Shown: positions 37,161 to 48,649 of the stretch, one piece after another
Position numbering within the stretch: position 1 is the stretch's first letter
Layout: the number at the start of each line of letters is the position of its first letter
Origin: JAGVSR01 sp963786675
Lineage (GTDB): Bacteria; Pseudomonadota; Alphaproteobacteria; Rhizobiales; Hyphomicrobiaceae
DNA length: 64,000 bases
NCBI GenBank assembly: GCA_963786675.1
Contig: CAWAZY010000002.1
Location: 186,001 to 250,000, forward strand
Reading direction: 5' to 3'
Made by a program: the position numbers and the translations under genes
The notes under the pieces: model-generated
What the model was told of the DNA's origin: nothing
Databases searched by the model: none
Seen by the model: the letters and a program-made list of their open reading frames with translations, nothing else

Positions 37161-38141
37161 ATGAAGAACGGGCAGCGATTGACCGGACGTCTGAAGCGGC
37201 TGGCACTTCGCAGCGCTCCACCGTCCGGGGTTCTGGCTATGCGCGCGCTGAACGATCAGGCGCGCTCGAAAGCGATGGCGCTGATCCGCCCTGCTGCCCC
37301 CAAGGTCTATGGCCGCATCGGCAATCTAGAAGTCCGCCTTGCCGCCAAACGGACCGACATTCTCAGAGCCCAGCGTCTGCGCTACGAAGTGTTCTACGAA
37401 GAGATGTCGGCGCGGCCCACCGCCGTCGCCAGCATGCGCCGGCTCGATCAGGATCAGTACGACGCCATTTGCGATCATCTTCTCGTCGTTGACACCAGTG
37501 CGGACGGGCAGGGCGACGAGATCTGGGCTCACCGCCGCCGCCCGCGCGTCGTGGGTACATATCGCGTTCTCCGGCAGGAAATGGCGGAGCGGTCGCTCGG
37601 ATTCTACACCCAGAGCGAATACGACATCGCCCCGCTCATCAAAGCGCGTTCGCCGCGCTACCGGTTCATGGAACTCGGCCGCTCGTGTGTCCTGAAGCCT
37701 TACCGCTCCAAGCGCTCGGTCGAACTCCTTTGGCATGGTTTGTGGACCTACGTGCGCGAGCACAAGGTCGACGTGATGATCGGCTGCGCCAGTTTCGAGG
37801 GGACCGATCCGGCAGCCCATGCCATGGCGCTGTCCTACCTGCACCACTACGCGATGGCGCCCGACGAGTGGCGCTGCCGTGCGCACGCTGGGCTCCACCA
37901 GCCGATGGATTTGCTGCCGAAATCGAAAATCGATTTGAAGCAGGCGCTGAAGGCGATGCCGCCTCTCATCAAAGGCTACCTCCGCCTGGGCGCGTTCGTT
38001 GGCGATGGCGCGGTCATCGACCGGCAATTCGGCACCACCGATGTCCTGATCATTCTGCCGGTTGAGAAAATCGATCCGCGCTATTTCGAGCACTTCGGCG
38101 CGCCGGACGAAACCAAGAGCCGCGTTGCTCTGACACCCTGA
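37161..38141 (+). CDS. OlsB-like GNAT N-acyltransferase
   Basis: 326 residues from the ATG at 37161, with CGGAG about 9 bases upstream; ATG 37086 and a GTG at 37005 are alternatives. The core ILRAQRLRYEVFYEEMSARP, RRLDQDQYDAICDHLLVVD, FMELGRSCVLKPYRSKRSVE and the late PPLIKGYLRLGAFVGDGAV with RQFGTTDVLIILP place it in the OlsB/hemolysin-like acyltransferase group. OlsB uses acyl-ACP to acylate ornithine, the first step of ornithine lipid synthesis. Its usual partner OlsA is not adjacent. The N-terminal 60 residues are basic and poorly conserved. Confidence 0.78.
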   Translation: MKNGQRLTGRLKRLALRSAPPSGVLAMRALNDQARSKAMALIRPAAPKVYGRIGNLEVRLAAKRTDILRAQRLRYEVFYEEMSARPTAVASMRRLDQDQYDAICDHLLVVDTSADGQGDEIWAHRRRPRVVGTYRVLRQEMAERSLGFYTQSEYDIAPLIKARSPRYRFMELGRSCVLKPYRSKRSVELLWHGLWTYVREHKVDVMIGCASFEGTDPAAHAMALSYLHHYAMAPDEWRCRAHAGLHQPMDLLPKSKIDLKQALKAMPPLIKGYLRLGAFVGDGAVIDRQFGTTDVLIILPVEKIDPRYFEHFGAPDETKSRVALTP

Positions 38142-38252
38142 GCCGGCGTCAAAACGCACCCATATTCGACCATTGCGGGTCGCTTGCGTGTTGCCCACGC
38201 GGGGTCCGGGCGTCTATCGTGATGGCTTGAACCTCAGGCAAAGTGAGCGCCG

Positions 38253-38627
38253 ATGACCGCCCCTCCGACGACCCAGTCCATTCCTGCCCTCATCAATTTT
38301 GCAAGCCCGCCCGGAGCGGGTGAAACCTACCGGCCGCCTGCCGAACGGATCATTTCGGGCGATCCGATCCAGACGGCGTGGAACCTGTTCGTCAGCGCGG
38401 ATGGCAAGTTCAACTCTGGAATCTGGGAGTGCCAGCCAGGCAAGTGGCGCGTTGTCTTCAGCGAAAGCGAGTTTTGCCAGATTTTGGCCGGGGTGCTGGT
38501 GGTGATCGGCGATGACGGCTCGCAAGCGACATACCGCGCTGGCGATGCGTTTGTCTCGCCCGCGGGATTCACGGGAACCTGGGAAGTCGTCGAAGCCGCG
38601 CGCAAGCATTACGCCTTCTACGAATAG
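38253..38627 (+). CDS. Small cupin protein (cupin_3 / EutQ-like)
   Basis: 124 residues, a single cupin barrel: SGIWECQPGKWRVVFSESEF, CQILAGVLVVIGDDGSQATY and AGDAFVSPAGFTGTWEVVE match the DUF861/cupin_3 family. The usual histidine metal ligands are mostly missing; a glutamate (SESEF) and a cysteine lie at those positions. The activity is therefore uncertain. It is followed 85 bases later by an MDR dehydrogenase on the same strand. Confidence 0.8.
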   Translation: MTAPPTTQSIPALINFASPPGAGETYRPPAERIISGDPIQTAWNLFVSADGKFNSGIWECQPGKWRVVFSESEFCQILAGVLVVIGDDGSQATYRAGDAFVSPAGFTGTWEVVEAARKHYAFYE

Positions 38628-38712
38628 CCGCGACCGCAACTGCTCTGCACGCACGTCCGCGGATTAACGCGGGCACGGTGTGCCACCATCGCGACAGAGA
38701 CAGGACACCTCC

Positions 38713-39723
38713 ATGAAAGCCATGCATATCCGCAACCCTGCCACACTCGACAGCCTTGAGCTTGCCGACCTGATGGACCCGGGCGTGCCTGGAGCCGGCC
38801 AGATCCGCGTGCGCCTGCACGCTAATTCACTCAACTTTCATGACTATGCGGTCGCCAAAGGACTGATACCGACGGAAGACCGCCGCATCCCCATGTCCGA
38901 CGGCGCAGGCATCGTCGAAGCCATCGGAGCCGGGGTCAGCGAATTCGCAGCGGGCGACCATGTCGTGTCGTGCTTTTTTCCATACTGGCAGGATGGCACG
39001 CCGCCGCATGGCAACTTCAGCCACGTCCCCGGCGATGGCCTCGATGGGTTCGCTTGTGAAGCGGTGGTCTGCCCGGCGACGTGGTTCACGCGGGCTCCGA
39101 AGGGCTATTCCCATACGCAAGCGGCGACCCTGCCTTGCGCGGCGCTGACCGCATGGCGCGCACTTGTCGTCGAAGGGGGGCTCAAAGCCGGTGACACGGT
39201 GCTCATTCTTGGCACCGGCGGCGTGGCGATCTTCGCCCTGCAGTTTGCCAAGATGATGGGCGCGACGGCGATCATCACCTCGTCATCCGATGCCAAGCTC
39301 GAACGTGCCCGCGCCATGGGCGCCGATCACACGCTCAACTACAAGACCAATCCTGAATGGGGCAAAGCGGTCCTAGATCTCACCGGCGGTCAGGGCGTCG
39401 ATCATGTCCTGGAAATCGGCGGACCAGGCACACTCCCCCAATCGATCACAGCATGCCGCGTCGGTGGACACATCGCGCTCATCGGCATTCTGACTGGAGT
39501 GGGCGGAGAAGTTCCGACGCTGCACATGATGGTCAAACAGATCAAGCTGCAGGGCATTATCGTTGGCAGCCGGCAGCACCAGATCGACATGATCCGCGCG
39601 CTCGACGCCAACCCGGGCCTTCGCCCTGTTGTCGACCGGACCTTCCCACTCGCCGACCTTGCCGCTGCCTTCCGTCATGAGGAAGGTGCCACCCACTTCG
39701 GCAAAATCTGCGTCGAGATTTGA
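38713..39723 (+). CDS. MDR-family NAD(P)-dependent alcohol dehydrogenase
   Basis: 336 residues from the ATG at 38713 (MKAMHIRNPATLDSLELAD). GroES-like N-terminal domain (VRLHANSLNFHDYAVAKGLI, SDGAGIVEAIGAGVSEFAAGD) and Rossmann domain (GDTVLILGTGGVAIFALQFA). The catalytic-zinc cysteine near the start is replaced (NSLNFHD) and the structural-zinc cysteine cluster is absent. This is more like the quinone oxidoreductase branch than classical zinc alcohol dehydrogenase. Substrate unknown. Converges with maeB, leaving 9 bases. Confidence 0.85.
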   Translation: MKAMHIRNPATLDSLELADLMDPGVPGAGQIRVRLHANSLNFHDYAVAKGLIPTEDRRIPMSDGAGIVEAIGAGVSEFAAGDHVVSCFFPYWQDGTPPHGNFSHVPGDGLDGFACEAVVCPATWFTRAPKGYSHTQAATLPCAALTAWRALVVEGGLKAGDTVLILGTGGVAIFALQFAKMMGATAIITSSSDAKLERARAMGADHTLNYKTNPEWGKAVLDLTGGQGVDHVLEIGGPGTLPQSITACRVGGHIALIGILTGVGGEVPTLHMMVKQIKLQGIIVGSRQHQIDMIRALDANPGLRPVVDRTFPLADLAAAFRHEEGATHFGKICVEI

Positions 39724-39732
39724 CGTGGCGCG

Positions 39733-42006
<2,274 letters not shown>

Positions 42007-42253
42007 GGTGTCCGATCTGTCTAGGTAACGGGGACGGAGAATTGGGGCGGTTCACCGGTCGAGGGCCGGGTTTCCGGCGGCCGGGGAATGTCGCGCGACG
42101 TTAGTGCGCGGCGTGAAATTTCTCAACGCGGCCAAACTGCTACTTTGGGTGCACAACCTTTCCGGGCGCACGGGCTTTCCGGGCACACCGGCCCGGTTGC
42201 GTCCGGCGCCAAGACCGTTATGCCTTGAGACCGAACCGAGAGCATAGACAGGC

Positions 42254-45100
42254 ATGGCCGCAAAGCGCAGCAGTAACAAGGAGGTCCGGGACCCGGACCC
42301 AAGCCCTCCCGCCGCTGATGGGGTGGGAACGGACGAGGCTGAGGGAGATGCCCCAGCCAGCCCCGCGCCAGCCCCGGTCGCGGAGGCGACACCCTCCATG
42401 GCGCAGTATCTGGAGATTAAGGCCGCCAATCCGGACAGCCTGCTCTGGTACCGGATGGGCGACTTCTACGAACTGTTCTTCGAGGATGCGGTGGCCGCTT
42501 CCGCCGCCCTCGGAATCGTGCTGACCAAACGCGGCCGGCACCAGGGGACCGAGATACCCATGTGCGGCGTACCGATCCATCGCGCCGATGAATATTTGCA
42601 GCGTCTCATCCGCCAGGGCTTTCGCGTGGCCGTCTGCGAGCAGATGGAAGATCCCGCCGAAGCGCGCAAGCGGGGCGCGAAGGCCGTGGTGCGCCGCGAC
42701 GTCGTGCGTCTCGTGACACCGGGCACATTGACCGAAGAGGCTCTTCTCGAAGCCAAGGCCCGCAATTATCTGACAGCCATATTCCGCGCGCCGGGTGGGG
42801 TCGCAGATGATCTCCTCGATCCCACCGTGACGCTGGCGCTGGCATCGCTCGACATCTCCACGGGCGAAATGGAAATGGGCGAAATCAGCGGGCCCGATTT
42901 GCCAGGCGAACTCTTGCGGCTGTCTCCGAGTGAAATTCTGGCCACCGATGTGATCCTCGCCGATCCTGAATTCCAGCGCTGGCGCGGGGTGGCGGGCTCG
43001 GCCACGACACCTGTCCCCGCCGCGACATTCGACAGCCTCGCCGGCGATCGCGGATTAAAGGCGCAACTGGGCGTGGCGGAACTCTCAGCCTTTGGCGCAT
43101 TCTCGCGCGCTGAACTTGCAGCTGCCGGCGCACTGCTGCGCTATGTCGACCTGACCCAGCTGGGCAAGCGCCCGTTGATCCAACCCCCGCGCCGGACGGG
43201 TCAGCAAGGCATTCTGATGATCGACGCGGCCAGCCGCGCCAGCCTGGAACTGATCCGCTCGACCTCCGGCGAGAAATCGGGAAGCCTGCTCGCCGCCATT
43301 GACCGTACCGTAACGGCCGCTGGTGCACGCGAACTGGCCGCCCGTCTCGCCAGCCCGCTGCGCGATGCCGCCGTCATCGAAGAACGTCTGAATGCCGTGT
43401 CGTGCCTCGTCGATACGCCCCGGCTGCGTGATGACCTGCGTGAGATCCTGCGCGGCGCGCCCGACATCGCACGCGCCGTCTCACGGCTGGCGTTCGCTCG
43501 CGGGGGGCCGCGCGATCTCGGAGCGCTGCGCGACGGGCTCACGGCTGCGGTGGCGGCCGCGTCGGCACTTCGTGCGGCATCCGAGCCCATCGGCCTGCCG
43601 GCTGATCTCGACCGCATCCAGCATGCACTGGCCGCCACCGACCCTGCCCTGGCGCGCGCGCTCAACGACGCGCTGGTCGAAGATCCGCCTCATCTCAAAC
43701 GCGATGGCGAATTTGTGCGCAACGGGTTCCGCACAACGCTCGACGACGCCCGGCGCCTGAAGGACGACAGCCGCCAAGTGATCGCCGCTCTTGAGACAAA
43801 TTACGCGGACATGACCGGCGTGAAGACGCTGCGCATCCGCCACAATAATATCCTCGGCTACTTCATCGAGGTCACGCAGATCAACGCCAAGGCTCTCACC
43901 ACACCACCGTTGGATGAGTTGTTCCGCCACCGTCAAAGCATGGCCAATGCCATGCGCTTCACCACCGTGGAGCTTTCCGAAACGGAAGGGCGCATCGCAT
44001 CCGCGGCCGAACGAGCGTTGTCGATCGAGCAAGAGATTTTCCAGGAGTTGGCCGCCGCCGTTGCCGCAAATGAACAAGCGCTGACGCGCGTGGCCGTATC
44101 GCTCGCCGAACTCGATCACCTGTGCGGACTGGCGGAACTCGCCGTCAGTGAAGGCTACACGCGGCCGGCCTTAAGCGAAGGGCGCGGCTTTGAGATCCGG
44201 GGTGGACGCCATCCCGTTGTCGAGCAGGCCCTCGCCCAGGCCCGAACCGGCGATTTCATCGAGAACGATTGTGTGCTGGGTCTTGAGTCCGACACGCCGA
44301 CAGGGTTCGATGAGGAAACAGCAGCGAGGATCTGGCTCGTCACCGGACCGAACATGGCGGGCAAATCCACATTCCTGCGCCAGAACGCATTGATCGTCGT
44401 CCTGGCGCAAATGGGCAGTTTCGTACCTGCCCGCGTCGCGCGGCTGGGCATCGTGGACCGCCTCTTCTCCCGCGTCGGCGCCTCCGACGATCTCGCGCGC
44501 GGCCGCTCGACGTTCATGGTCGAGATGGTGGAAACGGCGGGCATTCTCAATCAGGCGACGGATCGCTCGCTTGTCATTCTGGATGAGATCGGACGCGGCA
44601 CCGCCACGTTTGACGGTTTGTCGATCGCCTGGGCCACGGTCGAGTATCTGCACGATGCCTGCCGATGCCGGGCGCTGTTTGCGACCCACTACCACGAACT
44701 CACCGCGCTGGCGGGCCGTCTCGCCGATGTCGGCAACGTGACGATGGACGTGAAGGAATGGCACGACGACATCGTGTTTCTGCACAAGGTCCGGCCCGGC
44801 GCGGCGGATCGCTCCTACGGCATCCAGGTCGCCAAGCTCGCCGGCCTGCCGCATCCCGTCGTGGAACGCGCGCGCGAAGTCCTGGCCCTGCTGGAAAAGA
44901 GCGACCGGCGCGCGACGGGCACCGGCAAGCCGCTCGATGACCTGCCGCTCTTCGCAGCCGCTCGTCCCAGAGGGGCTGCACCCAAATCCGGCCCCTCACC
45001 CGTCGAAACCTCGCTAGACCAGATCAACCCGGACGAGTTGAGCCCGAAAGCTGCTCTCGAAGCCCTCTATGCGCTAAAGAAATTGCGGCCCGGCAGTTAA
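42254..45100 (+). CDS. mutS: DNA mismatch repair protein MutS
   Basis: 948 residues, somewhat long owing to a 45-residue acidic Pro/Ala-rich N-terminal extension before the mismatch-binding domain. The mismatch-reading motif is intact: DFYELFFEDA with the Phe and Glu that contact the mispair. Lever and clamp domains follow. The ATPase has Walker A GPNMAGKST near residue 700, VGASDDLARGRSTFMVEM, and Walker B LVILDEIGRGTATFDGLS. The C-terminal tail has the short dimerisation helix (NPDELSPKAALEALYALKKL). Its stop lies 5 bases from that of the convergent purH. Confidence 0.97.
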   Translation: MAAKRSSNKEVRDPDPSPPAADGVGTDEAEGDAPASPAPAPVAEATPSMAQYLEIKAANPDSLLWYRMGDFYELFFEDAVAASAALGIVLTKRGRHQGTEIPMCGVPIHRADEYLQRLIRQGFRVAVCEQMEDPAEARKRGAKAVVRRDVVRLVTPGTLTEEALLEAKARNYLTAIFRAPGGVADDLLDPTVTLALASLDISTGEMEMGEISGPDLPGELLRLSPSEILATDVILADPEFQRWRGVAGSATTPVPAATFDSLAGDRGLKAQLGVAELSAFGAFSRAELAAAGALLRYVDLTQLGKRPLIQPPRRTGQQGILMIDAASRASLELIRSTSGEKSGSLLAAIDRTVTAAGARELAARLASPLRDAAVIEERLNAVSCLVDTPRLRDDLREILRGAPDIARAVSRLAFARGGPRDLGALRDGLTAAVAAASALRAASEPIGLPADLDRIQHALAATDPALARALNDALVEDPPHLKRDGEFVRNGFRTTLDDARRLKDDSRQVIAALETNYADMTGVKTLRIRHNNILGYFIEVTQINAKALTTPPLDELFRHRQSMANAMRFTTVELSETEGRIASAAERALSIEQEIFQELAAAVAANEQALTRVAVSLAELDHLCGLAELAVSEGYTRPALSEGRGFEIRGGRHPVVEQALAQARTGDFIENDCVLGLESDTPTGFDEETAARIWLVTGPNMAGKSTFLRQNALIVVLAQMGSFVPARVARLGIVDRLFSRVGASDDLARGRSTFMVEMVETAGILNQATDRSLVILDEIGRGTATFDGLSIAWATVEYLHDACRCRALFATHYHELTALAGRLADVGNVTMDVKEWHDDIVFLHKVRPGAADRSYGIQVAKLAGLPHPVVERAREVLALLEKSDRRATGTGKPLDDLPLFAAARPRGAAPKSGPSPVETSLDQINPDELSPKAALEALYALKKLRPGS

Positions 45101-45105
45101 GCGGG

Positions 45106-46689
45106 TCAGTGGCGGAAGTGGCGCATGCCGGTGAAGACCATGGCAAGACCTCTCTCGTCGGCGGCCTTAATCACCTCGTCGTCCCGCATTGACCCGCCCG
45201 GCTGGATGATGGCCGTGGCGCCGGCTTCCGCGGCAGTGATGAGCCCATCGGCAAACGGAAAAAACGCGTCGGATGCCACCACGGACCCTTGCGGATCGAG
45301 CCCGGCCTGACGCGCTTTCTCGACAGCAATGCGTGTCGAATTCACCCGGCTCATTTGCCCCGCGCCCACGCCGACCGTCGCCAGATCCTTGGCGTAGACG
45401 ACTGCGTTCGACTTGACGAACTTGGCGACCCTCATGGCGAACATCAAGTCAGCCATCTCAGCCGTGGTCGGCTGGCGCTTCGTCACCACTTTGACGTCCG
45501 CCGTCAGTGCCAGATCGGCATCCTGCACAAGGAGACCACCGTTGACGCGCTTGAAGTCGCGGCGCGGCTGCGACGGCAGAAATGCGCCCGTCACCAAAAG
45601 ACGTACGTTCTTCTTGCGCGACACAGCCTCGATCGCCGCATCCGACGCCTCCGGCGCGACGATCACTTCCACGAACTGCCGGGACAGGATGGCCTCGACC
45701 ACGTCGGCCTCAAGCGGCTGATTGAAGGCAATGATGCCTCCGAATGCCGACTCCGTATCGGTGGCATAGGCGCGATCGTACGCAGCCAGAAGATTTCCGG
45801 CGACGGCGACGCCACACGGGTTGGCATGCTTGACGATCACGCAAGCAGCATCCGACGCGGCGAACTCCTTCACACATTCGAGCGCGGCATCGGTATCGGC
45901 GATGTTGTTGTATGAGAGTTCCTTGCCCGCGCATTGCCGAGCCGAGGCAATGGATCCCGGCACAAGCGGAATTTCACGATAGAAAGCCGCCGACTGATAC
46001 GGGTTTTCGCCATAGCGCAGATCGTATGCTTTCTGCATCTGAAGCGTGAGCGACCTCGGATAGGTCCCGGCTGTGTTCCCGTCAGCGTCGGGATCGCCTG
46101 TCAGCCAGTTGGAAATGGCGCCGTCGTAGGCGGCCGTCCGCGCGAAGGCCTTGGCAGCCATCGCCTTGCGGAAACTCATCGTCGTGCAGCCGGACGAGAG
46201 CTCCAACTCGTGCAAAAGCCCGTCGTAGTCCGCCGGATCGACAATGACTGTCACCCCGGCATGGTTCTTGGCGGCGGCCCGGATCATCGCTGGTCCACCG
46301 ATGTCGATGTTTTCCACGCAAGCGTCGTAGTCGCCGCCCGCCGCGCGCGTGGCTTCGAACGGATAGAGATTGACGACAAGGAGATCGATCGGCGCGATGT
46401 CATGGTCGCGCGCGGATGCCTCGTGTTCGGCATTGCCGCGAATGGCGAGAAGCCCGCCATGCACTTTCGGGTGCAGTGTCTTCAAGCGGCCATCCATCAT
46501 TTCGGGAAAGCCGGTGTGTTCGGCGACGTCGATGACGGCAAGCCCCGCGGCCTTCAGCGCACTCGCGGTCCCGCCCGTGGAGAGAAGCTCGACGTTCAGT
46601 GACGCAAGGCGGCGCCCGAGATCAATCAGCCCGGTCTTGTCCGAAACGGAAAGGAGCGCGCGGCGAAGTGGCATCGCGTCGGAAGTCAT
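45106..46689 (-). CDS. purH: Bifunctional AICAR formyltransferase/IMP cyclohydrolase
   Basis: 527 residues from the ATG at 46687-46689, with GGGGAA 8 bases upstream; the longer open frame adds non-family sequence. N-terminal IMP cyclohydrolase (MGS-like) domain: RRALLSVSDKTGLIDLGRRL, HTGFPEMMDGRLKTLHPKVH. C-terminal AICAR transformylase: LRYGENPYQSAAFY, GKELSYNNIADTDAALE, VIVKHANPCGVA with the catalytic Lys-His pair, and NSTRIAVEKARQAG. It catalyses the last two steps of IMP synthesis. Confidence 0.97.
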   Translation of the reverse strand: MTSDAMPLRRALLSVSDKTGLIDLGRRLASLNVELLSTGGTASALKAAGLAVIDVAEHTGFPEMMDGRLKTLHPKVHGGLLAIRGNAEHEASARDHDIAPIDLLVVNLYPFEATRAAGGDYDACVENIDIGGPAMIRAAAKNHAGVTVIVDPADYDGLLHELELSSGCTTMSFRKAMAAKAFARTAAYDGAISNWLTGDPDADGNTAGTYPRSLTLQMQKAYDLRYGENPYQSAAFYREIPLVPGSIASARQCAGKELSYNNIADTDAALECVKEFAASDAACVIVKHANPCGVAVAGNLLAAYDRAYATDTESAFGGIIAFNQPLEADVVEAILSRQFVEVIVAPEASDAAIEAVSRKKNVRLLVTGAFLPSQPRRDFKRVNGGLLVQDADLALTADVKVVTKRQPTTAEMADLMFAMRVAKFVKSNAVVYAKDLATVGVGAGQMSRVNSTRIAVEKARQAGLDPQGSVVASDAFFPFADGLITAAEAGATAIIQPGGSMRDDEVIKAADERGLAMVFTGMRHFRH

Positions 46690-46786
46690 CGTGATCGTTC
46701 CCCTGGTGCATCGTTTCGCACGCGGCTTAACACGATCCGGCGGCTCGCGGTACACCACCGCGGACGACGCCCCCCGGGCCACAAGG

Positions 46787-48488
46787 TCACGCCCGCGCCT
46801 CGATTTGCCAGCTGACCTCGGATTCGCCGAAAGTCGAACCGCGCAAGACGAATTGCAGTGTCCGTCGTGGTCCGGAACTGTCGGCGAAATATGTACTTTC
46901 TTCGATGGACAAGTCAGCCCCGGTGGCCTGGAACCGCCACGTCTGACCATCCGGCGTGATGACTTCAGCGACACCGGATTCCGCCGTCATGCGGCAGCGC
47001 GCTTCGGGATGCAGATGGAAGTGAATGGAAAACGGCAGATCCGCCATCAGACGGAGGCCAGGGTTGGCACCCGCCAGCCTATCGGTTCCAGAGACGCGCG
47101 ACCCCGAAGCGCTCAGCGCCAGGCGGCGATGATGCAGGATGCCAAAACGGCCATAATATCCATCGTGCATTCCCGTCCACACCAGTTCGCCATTGATGTC
47201 TTCGACCTTCGACCGCACGACGGCGGGGCCTTTGATGGGTGAACCGCCGATGAGCGCATCGAGGCGCGCGTGCCGAACCAGTTTCGACGACGACGTTTCC
47301 GCCAGACAGAGTGTGTTGTGACTGGCGGTTGCGCGAGAGACCGGACGCTGGTCGAAATTTGCCGGTCCCGGCGCGCCACCGTTGACGAACACCAGCCGCG
47401 AGCCCGCACTCATCTCGAACGAGAGACATCCGGCATGCGCTTCGCTGGCAAACTCGAACGGGGGTGCCGGGCCGGCATCGGCGATAATCGTAGTTCCGCC
47501 GCACGACAAGTGAACATAGCCCGAACTCACGGGCATTGTTGATTGGCGTGCCCAGCCTGTCATCATAGGCCAGGACAGTTGCCAATCCTGCCGGAGACGC
47601 CACCGATACGCCATTGAAGCGCGCCAGCCGCCCGTCACCGAGCCGCATGTAGCGCAGGAACGAAACCATGTCGGCCAGCGCCTGCAGCAGAACAGGCGGT
47701 GGACGGTGGCCGCGGGCAGCAAAACACTGCCGCACGGGCAGAAGATCGAGCATCAACTCCACAAGCACCGCCGGATTGCGGCTGACGTGACCACCGTCCA
47801 CGAGAAGCTGCCGTTCGATCTCAGCGGAGAAGTTGCGCTCCACGTCGTCCAATTGCCGGTCGTGCCCTGCCACGGACAAGTTGGCGAGCACAAGCGCCGT
47901 GATGGCGAGCAGCCGCGGATAGCCGTCCGGACCGTCGCGCCAACCCGCCGACAGCCGGATGAATTGCGCCCCCAGGCTGCGCGTGATGGCGTCGTACGTT
48001 TCGACGTCCGCTCCATCGAGCAGAAAATTGGAATGCGAGATCCACGAAATGAGCCGCCGGCCCATCACCCCCGGCTCCCATGCGGGACCAGTGCCGGACC
48101 GCTCGCGGATCGTCCACTCCACGGTGAGCCGCCGCGCCATGTCGCGCGCGTCGTCATCACCCGCGGCCTCCAGGTGGCGCAGCCAGCTGAATCCATGCAG
48201 CGCACGATGCCACGCCAGATTGGGCGGACGGATCTCAAGCGGAGAGCGATCCCGCAGCGGCGCGGCCACGCCGGCAAGCCCCATGTGACCATTGCGCAGT
48301 TCCTGCCAGAAACTGGGATCGGCCGTGCGCAGATCCTGCGGCACGATCAACAGATGTCCGAGACTGGATGAGCCGTACCGCCAGCGCAGGAGCGGCGAGA
48401 ACTGCAGCCGTGCCATTGAGGCACGCTGTTTTCGCTTGGCAGCGATCAAGGCGATGCGCGACCGCTCCGCAAGACTCAATCGCGCCAT
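46787..48488 (-). pseudogene. Heparinase II/III family protein, split by a one-base frameshift
   Basis: From the ATG at 48486-48488 the first frame reads as an alphaproteobacterial heparinase II/III protein: WRYGSSSLGHLLIVPQDLRT, WTIRERSGTGPAWEPGVMGR, RNPAVLVELMLDLLPVRQCF. This holds up to LGTPINNA. Family sequence then continues in another frame (SSGYVHLSCGG, FEFASEAHAGCLSFEMSAG, ASHNTLCLAETSSSKL) to the stop at 46787. Removing one base from the G/C run near 47531-47533 joins the halves into about 567 residues, the usual length. No signal peptide is seen, so export is unclear, and the true substrate of these proteins is unknown. Location between rsmB and purH is conserved in Rhizobiales. Confidence 0.84.
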
Positions 48489-48649
48489 AGGTTCGCCGCC
48501 TCCGTTTGCCGGGCCCGGTACGCCCCGGGCACAATCCCCAGGACCATGGACTTCGGCTGCGCCGCGTACAATCGGCTCGCCTACTCCACAGATGCATCAC
48601 TGGCAAGGCAGCCCCATGTCATTACTTGTGTGTAGAACGTGGATGGCTG

